Origin: GCA-002715885 sp045561575
GTDB taxonomy: Bacteria; Bacteroidota; Bacteroidia; Flavobacteriales; BACL11
NCBI GenBank assembly: GCA_045561575.1
Contig: JBJKXM010000057.1
Span: 1 to 5,006, forward strand
Length of the DNA: 5,006 nucleotides
Direction: 5' to 3'
Shown here: in pieces, positions 1 to 5,006 of the stretch
Numbering within the stretch: position 1 is the stretch's first letter
Layout: each line of letters opens with the position of its first letter
Program-made: the position numbers and the translations under genes
Notes under the pieces: model-generated
Database searches by the model: none
The model's input: the letters and a program-made list of their open reading frames with translations, nothing else
Told to the model about the DNA's origin: nothing

Positions 1-20
1 TTACTCTTATCCATAATTAT

Positions 21-53
21 AATTTTTAAGGGGAAGCAATACTATTAAAAATT
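21..53. repeat. AT-only inverted repeat with a 15-base spacer
   Basis: AATTTTTAA at 21-29 is the exact reverse complement of TTAAAAATT at 45-53. The arms are nine bases and contain no G or C, so a hairpin would be weak and not a typical terminator. It sits just upstream (in minus-strand sense) of the ATG at 14-12, so a 5'-leader structure or protein-binding site is possible. In sequence this AT-rich, chance is also a fair explanation. Confidence 0.3.
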
Positions 54-57
54 CTTA

Positions 58-87
58 TTAAATAATGTTAAATAATGGTTAAATAAG
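58..87. repeat. Three short tandem direct repeats, TTAAATAATG type
   Basis: TTAAATAATG occurs at 58-67 and again immediately at 68-77; after one extra base, TTAAATAAG follows at 79-87. The spacing of 10 and 11 bases is close to one helical turn. This could be an operator for the next gene or simple slippage in AT-rich DNA. No regulator can be named from the sequence. Confidence 0.5.
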
Positions 88-100
88 ATATAATCAAAAA

Positions 101-676
101 TCAATTATATAGATTGCTATCAGATATAAATTTATAAATTTCATCTGGAATTAGATGAGAATAATTTTTATTTTTCCTTATGATATTTCTTATTTCACTA
201 GAGGATACTTCCATTAGAGGGGCATTTGAAAAAATAACTGCTTGATGACTTTTTAAATTTGAATTAGCAGATTTTTTAGTATTTCTAGGATAAACATATA
301 GTTTTTCTTCTAAAATTTTTTTATAACTCTTCCAATTTTCTAAACCAATAAGATTGTCTTCACCCATAATTATACTAAAATTAGAATCAGGGAAATTATT
401 TTTTAATTCTACCAATGTATCTGCAGTATAATTTGGCTTTGGTAGTTTATACTCAATATCACAAACCTCAAAATTTTTATGGATATCACAATATTTTTTT
501 GTCATTTCTAAACGAATATTTTCATCAGTTAAGTTTTCATTTACTTTATCAGGATTTAAAGGTGTTATTACAAACCAAACTTGATCAAAATATTTTTGCA
601 AAAAATATTTAGCTATTTTTTCATGTCCAATATGAATAGGGTCAAAAGTCCCAAAAAATAAACCTATATTCTTCAT
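101..676 (-). CDS. nadD: Nicotinate-nucleotide adenylyltransferase NadD
   Basis: This 191-residue cytoplasmic enzyme joins nicotinate mononucleotide and ATP to give deamido-NAD, a step of NAD synthesis shared by the de novo and nicotinate-salvage routes. The nucleotidyltransferase signature GTFDPIHIGH is at residues 9-18, with the two His of the HxGH motif at 15 and 18. PNYTADTL (81-88) fits the family's YTxDTL segment, IIMGEDNLIGLENW (102-115) its conserved G-x-D-N...W core, and SSSEIR (158-163) is the second nucleotide-binding motif, usually written SST/SxxR. Length is normal for bacterial NadD. The ATG at 676-674 shares its A with the gmk stop (TAATG), which implies translational coupling. 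The stop is TGA at 103-101. No Shine-Dalgarno sequence is visible, as usual in Bacteroidota. Nothing looks truncated or unusual. Confidence 0.96.
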   Translation of the reverse strand: MKNIGLFFGTFDPIHIGHEKIAKYFLQKYFDQVWFVITPLNPDKVNENLTDENIRLEMTKKYCDIHKNFEVCDIEYKLPKPNYTADTLVELKNNFPDSNFSIIMGEDNLIGLENWKSYKKILEEKLYVYPRNTKKSANSNLKSHQAVIFSNAPLMEVSSSEIRNIIRKNKNYSHLIPDEIYKFISDSNLYN

Positions 677-678
677 TA
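674..678 (-). other. TAATG stop/start overlap between gmk and nadD
   Basis: The gmk TAA (678-676) and the nadD ATG (676-674) share one base. Such junctions usually reflect re-initiation by the terminating ribosome, and this one fixes the nadD start. Confidence 0.85.
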
Positions 679-1242
679 ATTATTTAAAAAAAAATCAACT
701 GTTTTAAAAATTTCTGTCTTAGCATGATCTAAATCATCATTTATGATTGAGGTGTCAAAATTATTTATCATATCCATTTCATTCTTTGCTTTACTTAAAC
801 GTTCTTTTAAACTAGATTTTGTGTCTTTTCCCCTATTAATAAGTCTAGTTTCTAAAACTTCTATGCTTCCAGGATTGATGAAAATTGAAATTGACTTTTT
901 CGAAAAGTATTTTTTTAAGCTAATTGCACCTATAACATCAACATCGAAAATTAAATTATGATTTTGAATTAATTTTTCTACTTCGGATTTTAATGTACCA
1001 TAGTATATCTCATCATAAACCTTTTCAAATTCAATAAAGCTGTCATTGTCAATTTTATTTTTAAAACTTTCTAAACTAATAAAATGATAATCAACTCCAT
1101 CTTTTTCATTATCTCTTATAGTTCTAGTAGTTGCTGAAATGGAAAACTTGAGATTAAGTTTTTTTTTGGAAAGAAGATATTTAGCTAATGTAGTTTTACC
1201 ACTTCCAGATGGTGCACATAAAATTATAACTTTTCCTGCCAT
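676..1242 (-). CDS. gmk: Guanylate kinase
   Basis: The 188-residue enzyme phosphorylates GMP to GDP with ATP, an essential step in purine nucleotide supply in the cytoplasm. The Walker A loop is APSGSGKT at residues 10-17 (Lys16). The GMP-binding part holds S34, S36, TTR (38-40), R43, G49-Y52, E71 and YYGT (80-83). FDVDVIGA (99-106) is the conserved strand after the GMP domain, and the lid/Arg region has RLINRGKD (133-140) and R148. Length is normal for Gmk. ATG at 1242-1240 is chosen because it overlaps the yicC stop as TGATG and gives the usual short N-terminus before the P-loop; a TTG one codon upstream (1245) is also open but less likely. It lies between yicC and nadD, a gene order common in Bacteroidota. 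Confidence 0.97.
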   Translation of the reverse strand: MAGKVIILCAPSGSGKTTLAKYLLSKKKLNLKFSISATTRTIRDNEKDGVDYHFISLESFKNKIDNDSFIEFEKVYDEIYYGTLKSEVEKLIQNHNLIFDVDVIGAISLKKYFSKKSISIFINPGSIEVLETRLINRGKDTKSSLKERLSKAKNEMDMINNFDTSIINDDLDHAKTEIFKTVDFFLNN

Positions 1243-1244
1243 CA
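1240..1244 (-). other. TGATG stop/start overlap between yicC and gmk
   Basis: The yicC TGA (1244-1242) and the gmk ATG (1242-1240) share one base, a classic coupling junction. Together with the gmk-nadD junction it supports one polycistronic message for yicC-gmk-nadD. Confidence 0.85.
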
Positions 1245-2099
1245 AAGAATATTTAAGGATTGTTCTTTAAGCTTTTCTAAACATGATTTCATTTCTACAA
1301 CATTATTTTGAATATTTGAATTATTACACTTAGAACCTACAGTATTTATCTCTCTCCCTATTTCTTGAGTGATAAATCCAAGTTTCTTACCTTTTTCCGA
1401 TTGACTGTTATCCAATATTTCAAGGAAAAAATTAATATGACTTTTTAATCTAACTAGCTCTTCATTAATATCCATTTTTTCAAGGTAATAAAACAATTCT
1501 TGCTCAAATCTTCCATAATCATTTTCAATTTTTAAGTTCTGTGCTTTATTTTCTAAATCTTCTTTAATTGTTTTTTTATGAACTTCGCTAAGTTTTTCAA
1601 CTTCTTTTAGATGAATTTTTATATTGTTAATATTTTTTATGAGATCTTTTTTTGTATTAACTCCTTCATTTTTTCTCATATTGAGAACATCTGAAATAAC
1701 TAAATTTAAAGCGTTTAGTATTTTATTTAGTTGATTATCTGAAATAGTTTGTTCTTCTTTATCAATTGTATTAGGTAAATTCAAAACCGACTTTAAAATT
1801 TGAGAATCATCAAAGTCTGAAATTTCACCTAATTCGTCTATATATTTTTTAATGATTGTTTTATTAAAAGTAACTCCGTTATTTTTTGATCCAACAATTT
1901 TAATTTTTAAATCGATTTTTCCTCTAATTAATTTATCTTTTAAAATATTATTAATGTTCAATTCAAAGTTTGATAAACTTGGAGGTAAAGAAATTTTTGA
2001 ATCAAAATATCTACTATTTAATGTTTTTAATTCAATATTAATCTCTAAATCATCAATTTTCAAAGAAGATGAACCGAATCCGGTCATTGACTGAAGCAT
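1242..2099 (-). CDS. yicC: YicC/YloC-family endoribonuclease
   Basis: This 285-residue protein belongs to the YicC/YloC family; E. coli YicC is an endoribonuclease that acts on small RNAs such as RyhB. The N-terminal domain starts with the family hallmark SMTGFG (residues 4-9), then LNSRYFD (27-33) and LIRGKIDLKI (57-66). MRKNEG (141-146) leads into a Lys/Glu-rich, probably coiled-coil helical region. The C-terminal DUF1732 part has DINEELVRLKSHINFF (210-225), GKKLGFITQEIGREINTVGSK (237-257) and ends in EKLKEQSLNIL, as intact members do. I use ATG at 2099 because it gives MLQSMTGFG, the expected N-terminus; a TTG at 2105 would add only two residues. No Shine-Dalgarno is visible. On the minus strand TAATTTTG (2110-2103) matches the Bacteroidota -7 element but has no clear -33 box and lies very close to the ATG. 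The gene overlaps gmk by one base. Confidence 0.95.
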   Translation of the reverse strand: MLQSMTGFGSSSLKIDDLEINIELKTLNSRYFDSKISLPPSLSNFELNINNILKDKLIRGKIDLKIKIVGSKNNGVTFNKTIIKKYIDELGEISDFDDSQILKSVLNLPNTIDKEEQTISDNQLNKILNALNLVISDVLNMRKNEGVNTKKDLIKNINNIKIHLKEVEKLSEVHKKTIKEDLENKAQNLKIENDYGRFEQELFYYLEKMDINEELVRLKSHINFFLEILDNSQSEKGKKLGFITQEIGREINTVGSKCNNSNIQNNVVEMKSCLEKLKEQSLNIL

Positions 2100-2137
2100 G
2101 CACAAAATTATGAAAAATCTAACTTATATTTTTATTA
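2100..2137 (-). other. Short gap between the surface lipoprotein gene and yicC
   Basis: The 38 bases are almost all A and T. The lipoprotein gene closes with three in-frame TAA codons in a row (2140-2132), two of which fall in this gap. No hairpin terminator is visible, so transcripts from upstream could continue into yicC. A -7-like TAATTTTG at 2110-2103 is the only promoter-like string seen. Confidence 0.6.
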
Positions 2138-2485
2138 TTAGTTTTTTGTCCAAGTCTGAAGAATATTACCGTCATCGAAAGGTAATTTCATTATTGTGTT
2201 GTTATTTTCAAAGACAACTTGAATTGTTCCTCCGGCCCAGGTGTAACTACCATTGCCTAAGTTTGCCCAACTAAATGGTCCGTACGTTTCATTAGTTCCA
2301 CTAATATAATTACCATTTTGATCACATTCCCAAACTTTTTTTGTTACAGAAGTTTGATTAAAAGTGTATTGATCTGGTGAGCCTTCATCTCCAGATTTCC
2401 AACATCCTCTTGCTTGACCATCAGGCCATGTGCCTGATCCTACCCAAACTTCATTGGTAAGTGTCCAAGTGCCAATAATAGGATC
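2138..2485 (-). other. Lipocalin-like C-terminal domain of the lipoprotein
   Basis: Residues about 687-801 begin with DPIIGTWTLTNE and continue with short beta-type segments (QYTFNQTSV, GSYTWAGGTIQVVF, TIMKLPF) ending in QTWTKN. This is the pattern of the small lipocalin-like domains often found at the ends of flavobacterial lipoproteins. Cys714 and Cys740 could form a disulphide. The assignment rests on the IxGTWxLT start and strand pattern only. Confidence 0.6.
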
Positions 2486-4543
2486 ATTATTAGCATTTGG
2501 ATCTTCATTACAATTTGGGAAATTTGGTTTAGGTAATATCCAATTATTTGAGCCCTCACTAAATAAATGGCAATATAAAACTTTACTTACATCCCAATTT
2601 GAAAGATCTTGATTAAATAAATCAGTAGAATGAAACATTCCATCCATTCGCTCTACATTTGAAACATTCCAAGAAGATATATTCTGATTGAATGAGTCAG
2701 CATGCCAAAACATAGCATCCATTCTTGTAACTTTTGAAGTATCCCAACCTCCAATTTGTTGATTAAACTTTTTATTTCCTCCAAATACTTCCCGCATATT
2801 AGTAACATTTGAAGTATTCCAATTTCCAATAGGCTGATTAAAATTTGAATAAGCAAACATTCCTTCCATATTTACTAAGCTTTGAATGTTCCAACTACCC
2901 ATATTGCCATTAAAAGAGTCATTAAAAGCAAACATTCTATAAGTTGTTGTTACGTTTGATACATCCCAATTTGAAATATCTTGATTGAATGAATCCGCAT
3001 TCCAAAACATATAAGACATAATTGTAACACTAGAAGTATTCCAATTTCCAATAGGTTGATTAAAAGATGATGCAGATTTAAACATCGTACCCATATCATT
3101 TGCTTTAGAAACATCCCAATTTGAAATATCTTGATTAAAAGATGATGCATCAAGAAACATCATAGCGAAATCAGTACCATTTGAAGTATTCCAAGTAGAT
3201 ATATCCCCGTTAAATGCTACTGCAGTGTGAAACATACCTCTAAATCTAGTAACATTACTTACATCCCAGTTTGACAAATCCTGATTAAAAACATCGTTGT
3301 AAAAGAAGCAGCCAATAAAATCTTTAACATTCCCTACGTTCCAACTTCCAATGTCTTGGTTAAATGAATCTGCATTTCCAAAAGTATGACTCATAGTTTC
3401 AACTTTTGACACATCCCATTTTGAAATATCTTGATTAAAAGATGATGCTGTGTTAAATGCAAATGATAAATCTGTTACATTAGAAACATCCCAATTTGAA
3501 ATATCTTGATTAAAATCTGTAGCTCTCGAAAATATCCGTTCAAAAGTTGTAATATTTGATGTATCCCAACTCGATATATCTTGATTAAATGATCCATTAT
3601 TCATAAATAACTCCTTCATTGAAGTTATTTTAGTAGTACAAACCTTGGTGATATCTTCACCACTTTCTATCATCACATCCAGCATTTCTCTGTCAACAAT
3701 TTTATAAGTAAGTCCATCAACTACACCCTCTTGTCCAACCTCAGCCCAGTCATGTGCTTTTATAGTTATACCATTATCATGCAAATAGACAGGGTTGCTT
3801 TCAACAAAAACAGCTCTTACCGTTTTAGGTGAATTAATTGCTATTTGTTTTGGATTTTGAGTACCAGTTAGATCAACTTGCCATTCTGAAAATTCCCAAC
3901 TTTGACCAGATAAAGCTTCTAATTCCACAATAGTTCCACTATTATAATCATTTGGAGCTCCTGGCTTTATAACTTTCTCCGCTACTTGTCCCTCACCAAC
4001 AATTTCAATAGTAAGTGGGTATTTTTTCTTCTCAAATTCAGCCACCACAGTTTTAGGCCCATCAATTGTGATCTGAGTAGGATTTTCGCTTCCTGTAAGA
4101 TCTCCTCTCCACCTTACAAATAACCACTCATCATCAGGATGAGCAGTTAATTTTACAATAGATCCACTATTATAATCACTAGCCATACCTTGTTTTATGA
4201 CTTCCTGTTTTACTTCCCCCTCGCCCTCAATTTTAATAGTTAATGGATACTTTTTCTTAACAAAATGAGCTGTTACATCTTTATTCTTATCCATGGTGAT
4301 AACCAATGTATTTGCATTTCCTGAAGCGTCACCTGACCAACTTTCAAGCACATATTCATCTGATGGTGAAGCAACTACATAGGCTGTATCCCCCTCACCA
4401 TATTCCATATATTCAGGTACAACTTGACCTCCCTCAGCTGGATCAGCTGTTGCTGTCAAGGTATAGACAATAGGGTCATTTGAGCATGAAAAAAATAAAG
4501 TGAATAAAACGATACTGTATATTAATCTAACTTTCTTAACCAT
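2138..4543 (-). CDS. Large surface lipoprotein with InlB-type repeats, DUF285/BspA-type repeats and a lipocalin-like C-terminus
   Basis: This 801-residue protein is predicted to be exported and lipid-anchored, probably at the outer membrane. Residues 1-19 are a signal peptide (basic KKVR, then a hydrophobic stretch), and LFFSC gives lipidated Cys20. Order of modules: three InlB-B-type repeats (about 27-95, 98-171, 174-247), each ending near V-x-A-x-F; a linker module (about 252-310) with NGITIKAHDWAEVG and VDGLTYKIVD; fourteen 25-residue DUF285/BspA repeats (319-667) with consensus FNQDISNWDVSNVT..M..MF; and a lipocalin-like domain (about 687-801) opening with IIGTWTLT. No type IX secretion C-terminal domain is evident. 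BspA-type proteins are linked to adhesion and InlB-B repeats to extracellular proteins; binding or adhesion is inferred, and no ligand or enzyme activity can be assigned. The ATG is chosen because it directly precedes the signal peptide; it overlaps the upstream DUF1080 gene by 22 bp. By sampled lines its GC content is higher than in the housekeeping genes. Confidence 0.9.
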   Translation of the reverse strand: MVKKVRLIYSIVLFTLFFSCSNDPIVYTLTATADPAEGGQVVPEYMEYGEGDTAYVVASPSDEYVLESWSGDASGNANTLVITMDKNKDVTAHFVKKKYPLTIKIEGEGEVKQEVIKQGMASDYNSGSIVKLTAHPDDEWLFVRWRGDLTGSENPTQITIDGPKTVVAEFEKKKYPLTIEIVGEGQVAEKVIKPGAPNDYNSGTIVELEALSGQSWEFSEWQVDLTGTQNPKQIAINSPKTVRAVFVESNPVYLHDNGITIKAHDWAEVGQEGVVDGLTYKIVDREMLDVMIESGEDITKVCTTKITSMKELFMNNGSFNQDISSWDTSNITTFERIFSRATDFNQDISNWDVSNVTDLSFAFNTASSFNQDISKWDVSKVETMSHTFGNADSFNQDIGSWNVGNVKDFIGCFFYNDVFNQDLSNWDVSNVTRFRGMFHTAVAFNGDISTWNTSNGTDFAMMFLDASSFNQDISNWDVSKANDMGTMFKSASSFNQPIGNWNTSSVTIMSYMFWNADSFNQDISNWDVSNVTTTYRMFAFNDSFNGNMGSWNIQSLVNMEGMFAYSNFNQPIGNWNTSNVTNMREVFGGNKKFNQQIGGWDTSKVTRMDAMFWHADSFNQNISSWNVSNVERMDGMFHSTDLFNQDLSNWDVSKVLYCHLFSEGSNNWILPKPNFPNCNEDPNANNDPIIGTWTLTNEVWVGSGTWPDGQARGCWKSGDEGSPDQYTFNQTSVTKKVWECDQNGNYISGTNETYGPFSWANLGNGSYTWAGGTIQVVFENNNTIMKLPFDDGNILQTWTKN
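2543..3589 (-). repeat. Array of fourteen 75-bp coding repeats (DUF285/BspA type)
   Basis: The repeats begin at residues 319, 344, 369, 394, 419, 444, 469, 494, 519, 544, 568, 593, 618 and 643. The period is exactly 25 residues (75 bp) except copy 10, which has 24. Every copy has Trp at position 8, and most have FNQ at positions 1-3 and a Phe near position 20. Copies 8, 11 and 12 are a variant type (FNQPIGNWNTS or FNQQIGGWDTS) against the main FNQDISNWDVS type. Copy 14 is degenerate after SKV and acts as a C-terminal cap. A half-repeat ITSMKELF (306-313) precedes the array. Confidence 0.92.
3803..4465 (-). repeat. Three InlB-B-type coding repeats
   Basis: Three domains of about 70-75 residues follow the lipid-anchor region. 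Each has a beta start (LTATADPAEGGQV, LTIKIEGEGEV, LTIEIVGEGQV), a middle G-x-x-V-x-L-x-A pattern, a W-x-G/V-D segment (WSGD, WRGD, WQVD) and a closing K-x-V-x-A-x-F. Copies 2 and 3 are closest: both start KKKYPLTI and carry DYNSGS/TIV, at a spacing of 76 residues, which suggests a recent duplication. They probably act as a stalk that lifts the repeat array from the membrane. Confidence 0.8.
4487..4543 (-). other. Lipoprotein signal peptide (residues 1-19, Cys20 follows)
   Basis: The N-terminus has Lys3, Lys4 and Arg6, a hydrophobic core from about residue 8 to 18, then Ser19-Cys20. The lipobox LFFS-C has bulky Phe at -3 and -2, so it is a loose match to the classical LxxC rule, but the Cys position and the overall design fit Bacteroidota lipoproteins. 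Confidence 0.8.
4522..4543 (-). other. 22-bp out-of-frame overlap between the DUF1080 gene and the lipoprotein gene
   Basis: The TAA of the DUF1080 gene is at 4524-4522, while the lipoprotein ATG is at 4543-4541 in another frame. The DUF1080 protein ends just where its family normally ends (KNIWLRKLD), and the lipoprotein signal peptide begins at this ATG, so both boundaries look genuine. Co-transcription and possible translational coupling follow. Confidence 0.75.
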
Positions 4544-5006
4544 ATATTTTTAAATGAAACTTGAGAACAACAATGGTTTTGAAGTGAAATTGGCCCATCA
4601 CCATGAGCAATATTTTTAGGAGGACCAACATTTTCAGTGGTCCCCAATATTTCAACATGGTTATGAATAAGTATACCATTATGAAAAACAGTAAAATATC
4701 CTGATTTGATTTTGCTTCCATCTGAATCAAATTTCGGAGCATCAAAAATTATATCATATGATTGCCATTCACCTGGTTTTCTTGATGCATTAACAAGTGG
4801 AATATATTGTTTGTAAACAGAACCTGCTTGTCCATTAACATATGTTGGAGATTTGTAGCTATCCAAAATTTGAATTTCATATCTACCTTGTAAAAAAACT
4901 CCACTATTTGATCTGCTTTGGTTTTTATGAGAAATATCTTCACTTGTTTTCCATTCGACATGCAATTGCACAGATCCAAAATTTTCTTTTGTTTCAATTC
5001 CACCTG
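4522..5006 (-). CDS. DUF1080 / 3-keto-disaccharide hydrolase-type protein, C-terminal part (5' end outside window)
   Basis: The frame is open to the window edge, and about 160 residues are visible, starting GGIETKENFGSVQLHVEW. This matches the DUF1080 family (PF06439, a concanavalin-like beta-sandwich, also annotated as family-16-like glycoside hydrolase), whose studied members cleave 3-keto-glycosides. Typical motifs in order are FGSVQLHVEW, SNSGVFLQGRYEIQILDSY, YVNGQAGSVYKQYIPLVNAS, PGEWQSYDIIFDAPKF, then GPISLQNH and KNIWLRKL at the end. The N-terminal strands and any signal peptide are missing, so location is unknown, though the family is often exported. In the tail, HCCSQ stands where many members have HGNP or similar. 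A GTG at 4971 and an out-of-frame ATG at 5003 are not real starts, because homology continues upstream of the GTG. The exact substrate cannot be read from the sequence. Confidence 0.9.
   Translation of the reverse strand, partial: GGIETKENFGSVQLHVEWKTSEDISHKNQSRSNSGVFLQGRYEIQILDSYKSPTYVNGQAGSVYKQYIPLVNASRKPGEWQSYDIIFDAPKFDSDGSKIKSGYFTVFHNGILIHNHVEILGTTENVGPPKNIAHGDGPISLQNHCCSQVSFKNIWLRKLD

Larger units (their letters stand above)
1..100. other. AT-rich intergenic stretch downstream of nadD, possibly containing the start of the next gene
   Basis: No complete gene lies here. On the minus strand an ATG at 14-12 opens a frame reading M-D-K-S before the window ends; it could be the first codons of the next gene, but four codons cannot prove that. 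Upstream of it, at 44-37 on the minus strand, TAGTATTG differs by one base from the Bacteroidota -7 promoter consensus TAnnTTTG; I see no convincing -33 partner. No GC-rich hairpin followed by T's is present after the nadD stop, so an intrinsic terminator is not supported. The stretch also holds the short repeats listed separately. Confidence 0.4.

Noticed and set aside
415..961. Plus-strand ORFs opposite nadD and gmk (415-612 and 743-961)
   Set aside because: They lie antisense to strongly supported conserved genes and have no recognisable motifs or start signals.
1852..2094. 80-residue plus-strand ORF opposite yicC
   Set aside because: Antisense shadow of the conserved N-terminal part of yicC.
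2103..2105. TTG as start of yicC
   Set aside because: It adds two residues before MLQSMTGFG, while family members begin right at this motif; the ATG at 2099 is the better choice.
2138..2250. Type IX secretion C-terminal sorting domain on the lipoprotein
   Set aside because: The C-terminus ends in a lipocalin-like pattern (ILQTWTKN) with no typical sorting motif; lipid anchoring through Cys20 explains surface location instead.
2430..2612. 60-residue plus-strand ORF opposite the lipoprotein C-terminus
   Set aside because: No motifs, antisense to a long coherent reading frame.
2653..2856. 67-residue minus-strand ORF inside the repeat array, Ile/Leu-rich
   Set aside because: It is another frame of the 75-bp repeats. 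Since 75 is a multiple of three, an alternative frame free of stops in one copy tends to stay open in the next. The product has no family features.
2950..3153. Second 67-residue minus-strand ORF in the repeat array
   Set aside because: Same cause: a periodic shadow frame of the DUF285 repeats, with the same kind of Ile/Leu-rich peptide.
2543..3589. Regular repeats considered as a CRISPR array
   Set aside because: The 75-bp period has no unique spacers of constant length, the whole array is open in one frame, and it encodes a known protein repeat with conserved Trp and Phe positions.
4969..4971. GTG as start of the DUF1080 gene
   Set aside because: The frame is open to the window edge, and the upstream residues GGIETKENFGS already fit the family, so the true start is outside.
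4749..5003. 84-residue minus-strand ORF and a 69-residue one at 4536-4745
   Set aside because: Both are alternative frames of the DUF1080 gene, whose own frame carries clear family motifs across the whole stretch.

Overview
The window is an AT-rich bacterial segment in which every supported gene lies on the minus strand, so transcription runs from right to left. The gene set points to Bacteroidota, most likely a marine or aquatic member of Flavobacteriia. The order yicC-gmk-nadD is typical of that phylum, no Shine-Dalgarno-like AGGAG precedes any start, and the large surface lipoprotein is built from modules common in flavobacteria. This placement is inferred from gene content, not from a database search.

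Layout in order of transcription. (1) Right edge to 4522: the 3' part of a gene for a DUF1080 (3-keto-disaccharide hydrolase type) protein, cut by the window edge. (2) 4543-2138: an 801-residue predicted lipoprotein with a signal peptide and Cys20, three InlB-B-type repeats, a linker module, fourteen 25-residue DUF285/BspA-type repeats and a lipocalin-like C-terminus. Its start overlaps the end of the DUF1080 gene by 22 bp. (3) After a 38-bp gap, three tightly packed housekeeping genes: yicC (2099-1242, an endoribonuclease-family protein), gmk (1242-676, guanylate kinase) and nadD (676-101, nicotinate-nucleotide adenylyltransferase). Each stop codon shares one base with the next start (TGATG, then TAATG). 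(4) 1-100: a very AT-rich intergenic stretch with short tandem repeats, an AT-only inverted repeat and a possible start codon of the next minus-strand gene.

The housekeeping trio serves RNA turnover, the GMP-to-GDP step and NAD synthesis, and is almost certainly one translationally coupled operon. The two upstream genes look like accessory envelope or secreted functions: carbohydrate processing plus surface display or adhesion. No terminator hairpin is visible between them and yicC, so read-through is possible. The most notable element is the 14-copy, 75-bp-period coding repeat array, whose copies are in places almost identical at the DNA level. I see no RNA genes, CRISPR arrays, insertion sequences, defence genes or wholly new system.
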